From SAR324 cluster bacterium REDSEA-S27_B3 (GTDB lineage: Bacteria > SAR324 > NAC60-12), in assembly GCA_001627865.1 (NCBI GenBank), contig LUQO01000031.1, forward strand, positions 62,001 to 126,000: a stretch of DNA of 64,000 nt, written 5' to 3'. This document shows positions 47,801 to 58,590 of this stretch, one piece after another. The notes under the pieces are model-generated. The model did no database searches. It was given only the letters and a program-made list of their open reading frames with translations, and was not told where the DNA came from. Numbering within the stretch: position 1 is the stretch's first letter; each line of letters starts with the position of its first letter. Position numbers and translations under genes: made by a program.

Positions 47801-50800
47801 TTGGCAGAACTAAATCCGAATGCTGTTACCGGCTTGGGGTCTAAGCTGAATACAGGTGAGATCATTGATCGCTTCATGGCAATTGAGCAGAGGCGGATCA
47901 AGCCTGTGGAAGACCGTAAAGAACAAAAAGTAAGCGAATTAGAGGCTTGGGAAGCCGTTAAAATGGAACTAAATAAGCTCCAGGGCGTAACCGAAGCACT
48001 GAATAAGTATGAAATTTGGGAGGCAAGGAAGGTAGAAACGAGCGACTCGGATGTAGTGGAACCAAATGCCAGGAAAGATTCTGTTCCTGGGAGGCACACT
48101 ATCATCGTTGAGTCGGTGGCCCTGTCACATCAATTGACATCACAGGGATTTGAGCGTGAAGATGTCAGGATTGGCACAGGAAAAGTACAGATTCAAATTG
48201 GAGATGATGAAGACGCGGCGCCTGTCACAATAAATCTTGCGGAAGGCAACGACACGCTCGCAGATTTAAAAAGGGCCATCAACAACTCAGATGCTGATGT
48301 AGAGGCCTTTATTGCTAAAACACATGGCGATAAACCTTATCGATTGCTATTAACCAGCAATCAGAAAGGGGAGCAAGGACGAATTAATATCAGTGTAAAT
48401 CTAAAAGGTGGAGAAGTTGAAGCTCCAAGTTATAAGAACACATTTGACAAAACTTCCACCTGGAAGGGTCTTGAAGCTAAAATAGAGAAACCTGCCACAG
48501 GCGCAGGATTTGGTGGTTCAACCAACATAGTTCAGGTTGGTGGTACATATACCGGAGAAGATGACAATGTTTTCACCTTTCGAGTTATTCGTTCCGGAAT
48601 GATTCCGTCAGAAGCAGGTGTTCTGATTGGCTGGCGCGATAAAAACGGAAGAGAAGGTGAGATTGAAATAAATAAATTTAATTACGTTCCGGGAAGTCCA
48701 TTAGACATTACGGACGGATTAAAATTATATATCAGTGATGGTGAAGTTGTTGATGGAGACACCTTTTCAGTTGATGTTTTTGCAGAAAAATCAAAATTGT
48801 TCTGGTGGCTTAGCGATGCTGAACGCGCCCCTCAAATTTCACAACCATCTGATTGGAGCAGTAAGGCTTCAGAAGGAGGGATACGTGTATCCGGTGAATA
48901 TGATGGCGCGGAGGATGATACCATCATTTTCAGGGTGGAAGGTAATGGGCAGGTAGGTGGACCCAGTCCATTAAAACTACATTACGAATATACCGAAACA
49001 GGAGAAAAGGGTTCTGTAAATATCGGGCATCCTTATTTGGGAGATGTAGGCAAAGGTGAAGGCCCCTTTGACAAAGCAACTGCTATCGACTCTGAAGATG
49101 GTGAAGAGCTCTTTGATTTAGAATTCACAAAAAAAGGTCGCCGTGACCCGAAGCGTCTTCCGATCGGCCATGGTTTATTTGTGGAAGTGAATCCCAGTGT
49201 TTTGCGAGATGGTGATTCTACAGATGTAGACGTGATAGCTCCGGTGTCTGAGGATATGTGGTGGAGTGATGAAGAGCATCGCGGAGTCTCTAATAAAGTA
49301 GACGTTACTTCAAAGTGGATGACCTATGAAGAATATGAGGGACTTGATGAGGACAAGTCGAAAAGCGCTCTGGATGTTTCTGCCGGAATACGGGGTATGT
49401 CGGGGGGACTTAGCAATGCGCCAATTGAAGTGTCCGGAACATATGAGCCGGATATCGCAAAAACATATACTTTCAGCGTAGAGAAGCGCGGTACTGTTGG
49501 AATTACACGCGCTTTGCAATTGAGATGGGAAGATACGTTTGGCGGCAGTGGAATGATAGAAGTAGGAGAAGGCTATATTCCGGGAACTCCAATTGCTTTC
49601 GATGAAGGCTTAAGGTTGTCTCTAGGCGCCGGAGATTTGTATAAAGATGATTATTTTACAATCTCCACAGAGACATCAACAGTCAGACTTGCGCAGGATT
49701 TGGTGCTGCGGCTTGGAGCTACAAGAGCAGGCGAAGGATTAGAGGTGAGGCGTTCTGAAAATGTAGCAAATGATGTGATTCCCGGACTTGACCTGGAATT
49801 TTTTTCAGCCAGTGAAAAGCCTGTAACTATATCCGTATTAGGAGACACAGAAGTTGCAAAGGAGCGTATTCATGATTTTGTAGATGCTTACAATACATTT
49901 CAGGCAACAGCAAAAGAAGTGTCCAAGTTCAACAAGGCCACAAACACAGCAGCTCCTTTGTTAAGTGACAGAAATCTGGCACAGGTAGTTAATGAAATTG
50001 CTACCACTACAATTGCAACTGTGAGTGGTTTGCCTCAAAAGACGAATATGCTGTTTTCCATTGGTTTGAAAATAGATGACACAGGGATGATGTCTATTGA
50101 TGACAAAAAACTAAATGAGAAAATAGTTGAGACTTTTTCTGATGTGGCAAACTTGTTTCGAAGCCATGGGAAAACAGATAATCCTGAAATAAGTTTTCTG
50201 GGGATGACTGAAACAACCAGAATTAATCCAAGTGGGTACAATGTGGACGTTTCAAATACTGCCAAACGCGGATTTTATTTGGGAACACCATTGCCCGGGA
50301 TTGTTAAAATTGATGATACAAACAACGTTCTGATCATAAAAAACAATGGCAGGGTATCAGACCCCATTGAGCTGCAACAGGAAAACTATACACCAGGCAG
50401 CCTGGCAAAAACTATACAAAACCGCTTGATTGAAGACAAGGCTTTAGGTCGCCGCGGAATACAGGTTCGACTTGACGAAGGGCGATTGAAAATAGTATCA
50501 AGCACTTATGGAAGCAACAGCACTATAGAAGTGGAACCTGGAGCTGGCAAGGATCTGTCAAGTTTAGGTTTAGTTGACGGTGTGAGTACTCAAGGTGAGA
50601 ATGTGGAAGGATCAATTGGAAACGTCGAAGCCACCGGCAGAGGACAGTTGCTTGTTGGGGCGGAAGGTTCTAATACTGAAGGTTTAAGATTGTTTGTGAC
50701 ACTGGATGATGGGGACCTGGTTGATGAAGAAGAAGCAACAGTAAATATTTCGAAAGGTGTTGCAGTCAAATTAGGAGAAAAACTTAATGTGTTAAATGAT

Positions 50801-51025
50801 CCTCTGGATGGAAGTGTCCAGCGAGCCACTGCTGATATTACCGGACAAATGAGTAATTTTGACGAACAGATAAAGCGTTTGAATAAACGCGCAGATACTA
50901 AGCGAGCCAGATTGCAAAATAAATTTGCAAAGCTGGACAGTACATTGGGAAAATTAAAATCCCAACAAAATTATATTAGTCAGCAACTCTCTGCAATGAG
51001 CGGCGCTAGAAAGTCTTCAAATTAA
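47801..51025 (+). CDS. fliD: Flagellar hook-associated protein 2/filament cap FliD, unusually large; TTG start
   Basis: GLGSKLNTGEIIDRFMAIEQRRIKPVEDRKEQKVSELEAW; C-terminal LNKRADTKRARLQNKFAKLDSTLGKLKSQQNYISQQLSAM; precedes fliS. Confidence 0.93.
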   Translation: MAELNPNAVTGLGSKLNTGEIIDRFMAIEQRRIKPVEDRKEQKVSELEAWEAVKMELNKLQGVTEALNKYEIWEARKVETSDSDVVEPNARKDSVPGRHTIIVESVALSHQLTSQGFEREDVRIGTGKVQIQIGDDEDAAPVTINLAEGNDTLADLKRAINNSDADVEAFIAKTHGDKPYRLLLTSNQKGEQGRINISVNLKGGEVEAPSYKNTFDKTSTWKGLEAKIEKPATGAGFGGSTNIVQVGGTYTGEDDNVFTFRVIRSGMIPSEAGVLIGWRDKNGREGEIEINKFNYVPGSPLDITDGLKLYISDGEVVDGDTFSVDVFAEKSKLFWWLSDAERAPQISQPSDWSSKASEGGIRVSGEYDGAEDDTIIFRVEGNGQVGGPSPLKLHYEYTETGEKGSVNIGHPYLGDVGKGEGPFDKATAIDSEDGEELFDLEFTKKGRRDPKRLPIGHGLFVEVNPSVLRDGDSTDVDVIAPVSEDMWWSDEEHRGVSNKVDVTSKWMTYEEYEGLDEDKSKSALDVSAGIRGMSGGLSNAPIEVSGTYEPDIAKTYTFSVEKRGTVGITRALQLRWEDTFGGSGMIEVGEGYIPGTPIAFDEGLRLSLGAGDLYKDDYFTISTETSTVRLAQDLVLRLGATRAGEGLEVRRSENVANDVIPGLDLEFFSASEKPVTISVLGDTEVAKERIHDFVDAYNTFQATAKEVSKFNKATNTAAPLLSDRNLAQVVNEIATTTIATVSGLPQKTNMLFSIGLKIDDTGMMSIDDKKLNEKIVETFSDVANLFRSHGKTDNPEISFLGMTETTRINPSGYNVDVSNTAKRGFYLGTPLPGIVKIDDTNNVLIIKNNGRVSDPIELQQENYTPGSLAKTIQNRLIEDKALGRRGIQVRLDEGRLKIVSSTYGSNSTIEVEPGAGKDLSSLGLVDGVSTQGENVEGSIGNVEATGRGQLLVGAEGSNTEGLRLFVTLDDGDLVDEEEATVNISKGVAVKLGEKLNVLNDPLDGSVQRATADITGQMSNFDEQIKRLNKRADTKRARLQNKFAKLDSTLGKLKSQQNYISQQLSAMSGARKSSN

Positions 51026-51041
51026 CAATTAAGGAGTATCG

Positions 51042-51509
51042 ATGAGCACTTATGGTAATTATCAGAACGCCTACAAAAAGGCTTCTGTGAACACACTTGA
51101 TCAAAACAAGTTGATCATCATGCTCTATGATGGAGCAATAAAGAATGCGAGCTTTGCGGTTGAGTACATGAAATCAGGCGAAATTGAGAAAGTTCATAAT
51201 TGCCTGATTAAAACAAAGAACATTGTGACAGAACTGATGGCGACATTGAATATGGAGCAGGGAGGTGAAATCGCAAAAAATCTGAAGTCACTATATAGCT
51301 ACATGTTCAGCCAATTGGTTGAGGCAAATATGGAAAAGAAATCTAAACCTGTGCTTGTTGTCATTGATTTACTGAAGGAGTTACGGGCAGCATGGGTGCA
51401 AATTAGAGAAAAAAAGAAACCTGATGCAACAAAGCGAAATGCTTTAGCACAGGAAATGCCTCAGCTTAATCAAGCAAATACTGAGAAACGTATTAAAGTG
51501 ACTGGGTGA
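51042..51509 (+). CDS. fliS: Flagellar export chaperone FliS
   Basis: YQNAYKKASVNTLDQNKLIIMLYDGAIKNASFAVEYM. Confidence 0.95.
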   Translation: MSTYGNYQNAYKKASVNTLDQNKLIIMLYDGAIKNASFAVEYMKSGEIEKVHNCLIKTKNIVTELMATLNMEQGGEIAKNLKSLYSYMFSQLVEANMEKKSKPVLVVIDLLKELRAAWVQIREKKKPDATKRNALAQEMPQLNQANTEKRIKVTG

Positions 51510-51602
51510 AACTGTCAGGTACACTTGATGTAAAAAGATAAAATTACAGCTTGTTACTTTTTCATTGCATAATAACAGCTGAAATTAAAATAAATAATTT
51601 GT

Positions 51603-51647
51603 AAAAGCCAAAGGATAGCAGAAAGCTATTTTTTGGCTTTGTTGTTT
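51603..51647 (+). terminator. Hairpin downstream of fliS, copy 1
   Basis: AAAGCCAAA-gg-ATAGC-agaaa-GCTAT-tt-TTTGGCTTT-GTTGTTT. Confidence 0.65.
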
Positions 51648-52606
51648 GAAAATTAGAATGCCGGTATTAACCCGGCTGCGAATAGCACATGTTGGCCGCG
51701 GCTGTTTTGAGTTGCGGGAGTTTCTGAGGCATGTACTGTTTGTCAGCCGGGTTTTGTTTAAGGAATGCTGAAATTTGTGTGCAAAGCAGATCGGTATGCG
51801 AATCAGTTCTGGGCATTTGTGTATCAGGTGAGAATGCCATAAATTGCTGTCCTGATAGAATGTGACCAATATGGAAAATGGAATGAGGCAGAACTGCATT
51901 TTAGGCTGGCAGACATTCGTTAGTCAAGACCATGGAGCGTACTGGTCCAAGTGGGCTGAGATGTAATGAAGGCAGGTTAACGGGTTTAACGTATTCAATT
52001 ATTGAACAGAAGTTGTCTGATAATACAGCAAGTATATTCCGGGAAAGAGTCCGGTTGCTCTTTAAGTATGAAGTACCTGCTCCGGATCACACTTGAAATG
52101 GATGATTGTACCCTCAGGAAAGGGGGTTTGTTATTTGGAAAAATGGAGGCCATGGAGGTCTGTTGCCTGCTGGTATTTCTACAGATACCATGAAATGGCG
52201 AAGACGGTGGGTTCCCATTCTGATGTTTAGTAATAATTTGAGACTAATTTTAACTGAGTAGTTTCAATAGATCTTTGAAAATTGAATCAGATTCAATTCA
52301 TCTTCAGGGTGTACTTGTGACTCAGGATTGCTGTCTTTACTTTATAGGCCGCCATACCTGTATTGCTTTGTTTACTTGTTTTAAGTGGATTGCTGTATTA
52401 TCTCAAAATGTTGGGAAAGTTTATGGTAAGTATTGTGCCATATATTTAGTTTCCGACAGTTTGAGTGAAAATACTCAAAGAAATTAGAAAATATGAGTTA
52501 TACCATTGAGTATTAATCAGGGATCTATAGTTTGCGTGGAGGTGATGATTTGATTTGCCAGAATCTGCATTGTCTGAGTTGATCTGTCAAAAGCTTACAT
52601 TTAGAA

Positions 52607-52646
52607 GAAGCCAGAGAATAGTGTCTATTTTCTGGCTTTGTTGTTT
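52607..52646 (+). terminator. Related hairpin, copy 2, about 1 kb downstream
   Basis: AAGCCAGA-ga-ATAG-tgt-CTAT-tt-TCTGGCTT-TGTTGTTT; same architecture and tail as copy 1. Confidence 0.5.
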
Positions 52647-53928
52647 AAGCTGTACGTTAAAGCGAATTTTCAGGTTTTGAAATGACTACGGATTCATTTA
52701 TATAGTCCTTTATTCATGAATGGTGAAATACTGTGCACATTCTGGGACTGGATTATTGAAGCCGTTTAAAAGTTCTATGTTTTGGGAACCAGGAATGAAA
52801 ATAGTGAATTGATCTGTCTAATACAATACAGGGAAATGCCATTACTATAAAGCTGTGCGAAATTTGGTATTTAGTCTGTTTATATGTGCTTACGGATTAT
52901 ACGATACAAGGGAGTGAAAAGTTTTTCACGTGTTTGTTATTGATGGTTCCCAGGCATGAATGGGCTTTTGTACGACGGATTATTGCTGCATGTCTATTGC
53001 TATGGTGCAGAGAATCTGACATAACTGCTGAAGTAACAAATTTGGCGGTTTCTCAGGTATAAGTTTGACTGAGAAGGGTTACATTATTTTTCAGTCGAGT
53101 GTCCAAAGCATTCGTTTACTGAAATGATTAAAGTATTCAGGATTCCAAGTAAAATATGGGAGTTCTATTGTTCTTGGAAATTATCGGAAGAGAAGCATTT
53201 CGAGGTAGATTAAACCCCGGATAATTTTTTTGCTGAGAATTGAAAAAAGTGGTGAGGACTGAATTTAGTCTGCAAATTACTCTTGTGGATAAATGTATTC
53301 CTTCAATTTTTTCTGATGAAGCTAATCCTGAATGTAGTAAATGGATGCTGAGCCTTTTATTCTTTAAGGGGTTATTAAATTGAAGGCGATTTACTTTCCA
53401 GAAGGGGTAAATTCCGTGGTGAGTTTTCCCAGTGCTTGCGCACGATTGTTGTTGATGAACAGCTGAAGAAATTATTCACAAAATAGAGTCCTTTTTGCTT
53501 GAAGAAAAATTCACTGCAAAAAGCAGCGTGCTCTTGGAAAACCCGACTTGAATGCTTTTACAGTTCCAACTTCAGAAAGGTTACTGAAACCCATGTGAAG
53601 TAGTAATTCGTGAAATATATTATACGGAGTGTATTGCTCCATCTTTTTGAAGGGGTTGCTGAAATAACTAGCAAATTGTTCAGGGCGGAGTACTGCATCT
53701 GGATACGGTAATAACTGGAATTGCCAGAATAGGGCGATTGTTTGATGCCATTCACAGAGTTGAATCAGTTTGATTTTCGTGTGCATGGTCTTATGTAAAT
53801 GAGTACGTGGATTGATTGGCGGGACACTGCCTTTGTTTGAAGTAGAGGGAGATGTCCTGTTTTTATTAGCTGAAAGCATTGTCCAAAGTGATTATGTGGT
53901 CAGGAACTGAATAAATGTATGGGCTAAC

Positions 53929-54411
53929 ATGACTGCGACGGTTTGGCATCTGGAAATGTTGGATCCGGAAGAGTTGAGCCCAAAAGCTCTCCTTCCTGAG
54001 ACACAACTGGTGAAGCTTGAAATACCTTTGCCTGCCTTAAACCGCTTTTTTTATCAGGAAGTGGGGAAATTATGGCATTGGAAAGATCGTCTTAAATGGT
54101 CTGAAGAAGAATGGCGGAACTGGGTTGAATGTGAAACGCTTCAGACCTGGATGTTGATTTATAGAGGAACTCCTGCGGGATATTTTGAATTGGATGCCCA
54201 AAATGGAGATGTTGAAATTGCTTATTTTGGCTTGTTGCCTGAATTTTTAGGGAAAGGATTAGGCGGCAGTTTTTTATCTGCCGCAATTGAAAAAGCATGG
54301 GAAATGGGAGCTGAAAGGGTATGGGTACATACCTGCATCCTTGACCATCCACATGCATTAAATAATTACCAGTCACGCGGCTTAAAAATATTTCGTGTAA
54401 GCCAGGAATAA
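53929..54411 (+). CDS. GNAT-family N-acetyltransferase
   Basis: YFGLLPEFLGKGLGGSFLSAAIEKAWEMGAERVWVHTCILDHPHALNNYQSRGLKI. Confidence 0.9.
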   Translation: MTATVWHLEMLDPEELSPKALLPETQLVKLEIPLPALNRFFYQEVGKLWHWKDRLKWSEEEWRNWVECETLQTWMLIYRGTPAGYFELDAQNGDVEIAYFGLLPEFLGKGLGGSFLSAAIEKAWEMGAERVWVHTCILDHPHALNNYQSRGLKIFRVSQE

Positions 54412-55140
54412 TGATGGTAATCAAAAGGTATCGATTTTTTGTGCGGGCTTATCCCGACTGTTGAAATTGATATATTATTTGTTCTTTGACAACTTAATCT
54501 GGCGAAACCTGGCAAATGGGTATAAATCCATTTTTTGCTGAGTCATTGTCCAAAGTATTTTTTTGAAATAGAAATATGTGTGGTCCTGGGATTCCTTCAT
54601 TACAACTCAAGACTTATACATAATTTGATTCTACTTTCTATTAAGATTACTTGTGGAATTATGATCCGGAAAAATAATGGTGAATTGCACCTGAATCTGT
54701 CCCCAAATATATGAAGTTTCATATTTCGGGAAATTTCGCGGGATGTTTTCATAGCAATGTGGTGGAGTATCCATAGATGTCTTTACTGTTGTGTAATTTC
54801 ATGATGGGGAGTTGTTTATTTTTGCAACTCTACCATGAATGTTATGGATCAATCCTGAATATTGTTGTGAGCAGTCTCAGAAAAGATACATGCCATTGAA
54901 GTAATCTGCCATTGGACTAGAGGGGGTTTCGGCAGGTAGGTCTGAATAATATATTTGAGGTGGGGTGTTCCTATTTTTGTAATATTAATATTATTTATAT
55001 GACAAATTGTATCAATGTAATTACATCATGTGAGGAGTAGTCCGTAGTTTTATGTATAGATGAAAACATAGGGGGTAGTGTCATTCTTTCTGATCATTCA
55101 AAAGTCTGACATGTATTTACTCAAGATTTAAGGAGGGAAA

Positions 55141-56292
55141 ATGCCTCTACATTTTAATCGTGAAGAATTCAGTAAACGACAGAATCGTTTAAAAGAATTG
55201 ATGTCCATTCATGAATTGGACGGAATGCTTTTGTTTCGGCAGGAAAGCATGTTTTATCTGACAGGATATGACACTTTCGGCTATGTTTTTTTTCAGTGCC
55301 TTTATTTGGGACTGGATGGGAGATTGATATTGCTGACAAGAGCACCGGATTTAAGACAGGCTCAGCATACGTCTGTTTTAGAAGATATCCGAATCTGGGT
55401 TGACGGTGAAGCTGCGAATCCGGCTTCGGAGTTGAATAAGATTTTGCGTGAATGCGGATGCCAGGGCAAACGACTTGGAGTGGAGTACGACTCTTACGGT
55501 TTGACAGCAAAAAATGGGAAATTGCTGGATTCAGCTCTTGATGGTTTTTGCCAGCTTGTTGATGCGTCACATCTGGTAAATCAGTTACGAGTTGTGAAAA
55601 CTCCAGAAGAGCTTGTTTATGTCCGTAAAGCTGCAGTGCTGGCAGATGACGCTTTAGATGAAGCACATCGGTTAGTGAGTGAAGGATGTGATGAGGGTGA
55701 GATTTTGGCTGCCATGCAGGGTGCGATATTTCGAGGCGGAGGCGATTATCCGGGCAACGAATTCATTATAGGTTCCGGAGAAAACGCTTTACTTTGCCGT
55801 TATTATTCCGGAAGGAGGAAACTTAGCCCGGAAGACCAGATCACCCTTGAATGGGCAGGTGCGTATCGGCATTATCACGCGGCCATGATGCGCACAATTC
55901 CTGTAGGTATAGTGACTGATCAGCATCGGAAGATGCATCAGGTCTGTCTTGAGGCAATGGAAGCATGTGAAAATGCCTTACGTCCTGGTAATCCAATCGG
56001 AGATGTCTTTGATGCTTACGCCAGAACTTGTGACAATTCCGGAATGCGCAACCACCGTATGAACGCCACCGGATACAGTCTGGGGACAACATTTTCACCA
56101 AACTGGATGGATTGGCCAATGTTTTTTCATGGCAATCAAGTCATTGCTGAAAAGAATATGGTGTTTTTTCTACACATGATTTTGATGGATAGTGATTCCG
56201 GAAATGCCATGTGTTTTGGACACACAGTAGTAGTGAACGATTCAGGATGTGAATGCCTTTCGCGCCACCCTTTGGAATTAGTGGTGCGTTAA
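55141..56292 (+). CDS. M24-family metallopeptidase (creatinase/prolidase-like)
   Basis: Creatinase N domain plus pita-bread fold; MPLHFNREEFSKRQNRLKELM..LLFRQESMFYLTGYDTFGY; RBS AAGGAGGG. Confidence 0.88.
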   Translation: MPLHFNREEFSKRQNRLKELMSIHELDGMLLFRQESMFYLTGYDTFGYVFFQCLYLGLDGRLILLTRAPDLRQAQHTSVLEDIRIWVDGEAANPASELNKILRECGCQGKRLGVEYDSYGLTAKNGKLLDSALDGFCQLVDASHLVNQLRVVKTPEELVYVRKAAVLADDALDEAHRLVSEGCDEGEILAAMQGAIFRGGGDYPGNEFIIGSGENALLCRYYSGRRKLSPEDQITLEWAGAYRHYHAAMMRTIPVGIVTDQHRKMHQVCLEAMEACENALRPGNPIGDVFDAYARTCDNSGMRNHRMNATGYSLGTTFSPNWMDWPMFFHGNQVIAEKNMVFFLHMILMDSDSGNAMCFGHTVVVNDSGCECLSRHPLELVVR

Positions 56293-56521
56293 CCGATCCT
56301 CCTGGTCGCTTTCCGGTGAGATACCAGGGATGAAGTCAACTATCTCGCCGGGAAGTGCCTTGAATATGGAAATGGAAGTAGAGAAATGGGAATGAATGGA
56401 TGAAGAGTTTTTTCGTTTTAAACTGAACTGCACTCAGATTTTTAAGAATGATCAGAAACAATTCTACCGATCTTATGCAGTTATTTCATTTAACTAACTT
56501 ATCAAAAGGACATGAACTCCT

Positions 56522-56887
56522 ATGTTAGATAAATCAGTTCTCTTGCGTCAGATGCGGAAGCACGCGCAAACATTTTCCTCGGCAATTACACCTCAAAAGG
56601 AAGAGGATGATGCCAGTTTTAATCATGCTCTAAGATTGATTGAAGTGGCCTCAAAGGATTCAAAGTTGGCTGCATTCCGCAAAATGTCCTTTAAGATTCC
56701 GTCGCTGTTGAATGGGATGTATCTGGAAGACAATTTAACTTGTTTGCGGTCTGAGATTGAAAAAAGACTGCCGGAATCCGCATTGTTCAATCTTTATGAT
56801 TCTGAAGAACAGCCACCTAAAGAATTGGAAAAAATTAAGCGTGCTGAACAAAAATTGAAGAAGGTTCTCGATACCAAGAATTGTTAA
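56522..56887 (+). CDS. Hypothetical protein
   Basis: 121-aa complete ORF, helical and charged, in flagellar region. Confidence 0.6.
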   Translation: MLDKSVLLRQMRKHAQTFSSAITPQKEEDDASFNHALRLIEVASKDSKLAAFRKMSFKIPSLLNGMYLEDNLTCLRSEIEKRLPESALFNLYDSEEQPPKELEKIKRAEQKLKKVLDTKNC

Positions 56888-57391
56888 ATAATATAAGCAA
56901 TTAACAGCTATACAAGTTAGGTAGTTGGGAACACGAAGATGAAGTTATAAGGAAATAAGTCTATAGAGTTAGTTATTCGAAACAAGGAATGTGTTTCATA
57001 ACAAATATAATAAAAATAATATTTTATTGAAATTCATTTCCGGATAATCAATATGAAAGTCCGGTAAAGTTGGACCCCCTGTTTTTTCATGGGGAGAACT
57101 GCATCGAGATTGTTTTTGAGTTTCAGGATTAATGGCTCAAGACTTCGGATTAAGATGCAGAAGTGTTCTGAAGCATCAATGGTTTGTTATCCAGTGGTGT
57201 TTCGAAATCCTTCACGTGCAGTGCACGTTGGAGAGCCAATGGAAGGGCATTGCTTTCTTCGTGAGAGCAGTCCTCTATAAACAGTTTCGGATTATATTCA
57301 AAACCTGTTTAACCACAATATTCTACTGGAAGGGAATACTTTTATTCTATGGAAGGAGCTAACTTTCTCACTTAATCTTTAAGGAGATAAT

Positions 57392-58405
57392 ATGAGTCTA
57401 AGAATCAATAATAATATTGAGTCTATGGTTGCACATCGCAACCTGTTAAAGAACGATCGCGCGCTTTCGAAGTCACTTGAAAGACTGGCTTCCGGGCAGA
57501 AAATCAATCGTGCTGCTGATGATCCGGCGGCATTGGTGATTTCTGAACATATGCGTACGCAAGTAAGCGGTATGGAACAGGCAATCAAAAACAACGAGAT
57601 TGCTATTTCGATGGTACAAACTGCTGAGGGATCCATGAACGAGATCTCAACCCTTTTGGTTAATATACGGCAGCGTGCCATATCCGCGGCAAACGTCGGA
57701 GCCAGCGATCAGGCAATGAGAGAAGCAAATCAGCAGGAGATTGAAAATGCTATTGAATCTCTTAATCGAATTGTTTCTACAACTCAGTTCGGCAAGTACA
57801 AACTTCTGGATGGAAGAAATGGCGAAAGGACTGCCGATCATCCAAGAGGAGAAGACTTGAATGAAGATGGTACCCCAAAAGAAGGCATGCGTTTCCATGT
57901 TGGACCAAATGCAGATCATCAGGTAGGTGTATCCATCCCAGACATGTCAGCAAGAAATCTTGGTGTGCCTACAGAATTGGCAGAAGGAGAAGTTGATTCG
58001 AAGGTGATCGTCGAAGGTGCAGATGGTCCTCAAGAGATGGACTACACTGAATGGTTTAATGCCAATAAAAGTGAATTCCAGTCACTGCAGGACATTAATG
58101 TGGCTATTGATCCAGAGCAGGGATCCATGGATGCCTTAAAAATCATTGATAAGGCTATTACCCAGGTTGCTGTTGTTCGAGGAGATTTAGGTGCATTCCA
58201 AAGAAACACACTGGAGTCTAATCTTACCAGTCTGCAGATAGCATCAGAAAATATGACTGCTGCAGAGTCTACACTTCGTGACACTGACATGGCACAGGAA
58301 CTGGCGACATTTACACGTAACCAGATCATGAGTCAATCAGCAACTGCACAATTGGCCCAGGCCAATACATTGCCGCAAAACATTTTGCGCTTGTTGAACG
58401 CGTAG
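57392..58405 (+). CDS. Flagellin (337 aa)
   Basis: MSLRINNNIESMVAHRNLLKNDRALSKSLERLASGQKINRAADDPAALVISEHMRTQ; RBS AAGGAG. Confidence 0.96.
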   Translation: MSLRINNNIESMVAHRNLLKNDRALSKSLERLASGQKINRAADDPAALVISEHMRTQVSGMEQAIKNNEIAISMVQTAEGSMNEISTLLVNIRQRAISAANVGASDQAMREANQQEIENAIESLNRIVSTTQFGKYKLLDGRNGERTADHPRGEDLNEDGTPKEGMRFHVGPNADHQVGVSIPDMSARNLGVPTELAEGEVDSKVIVEGADGPQEMDYTEWFNANKSEFQSLQDINVAIDPEQGSMDALKIIDKAITQVAVVRGDLGAFQRNTLESNLTSLQIASENMTAAESTLRDTDMAQELATFTRNQIMSQSATAQLAQANTLPQNILRLLNA

Positions 58406-58441
58406 TTGGGTTGAGGGGAGTTGTACTCAAAACACTGTTCT

Positions 58442-58471
58442 ATTCCGGCTCCTTTTTTAGGAGTCCGGAAT
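58442..58471 (+). terminator. Hairpin downstream of flagellin 2
   Basis: ATTCCGG-CTCCT-ttttt-AGGAG-t-CCGGAAT. Confidence 0.65.
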
Positions 58472-58590
58472 GGCTGTGTTTGTAAAAAATAAAAATCCTA
58501 TTTGAAGAATCAAGGCTAATAATTCTTTGAAAAAGGGAATTTTCAAATCGACAAATAAAAAATAAATCAAATTAAATTAACGAGGGTCTT

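Noticed and set aside
46263-50829. Minus-strand ORFs antisense to flagellin 1 and FliD
   Set aside because: Shadow ORFs; Ser/Ala-rich low-complexity translations with no family features.
51585-51899. 104-aa minus-strand ORF downstream of fliS
   Set aside because: Overlaps the terminator-like hairpin, has no domain signal or RBS; kept as non-coding.
53511-53879. 122-aa minus-strand ORF before the GNAT gene
   Set aside because: No recognisable motifs; competing frames of similar length in the same stretch suggest chance.
56293-56521. Possible tRNA or structured RNA gene after the M24 peptidase
   Set aside because: No cloverleaf, T-loop GTTCRANNC or CCA-end pattern could be assembled.
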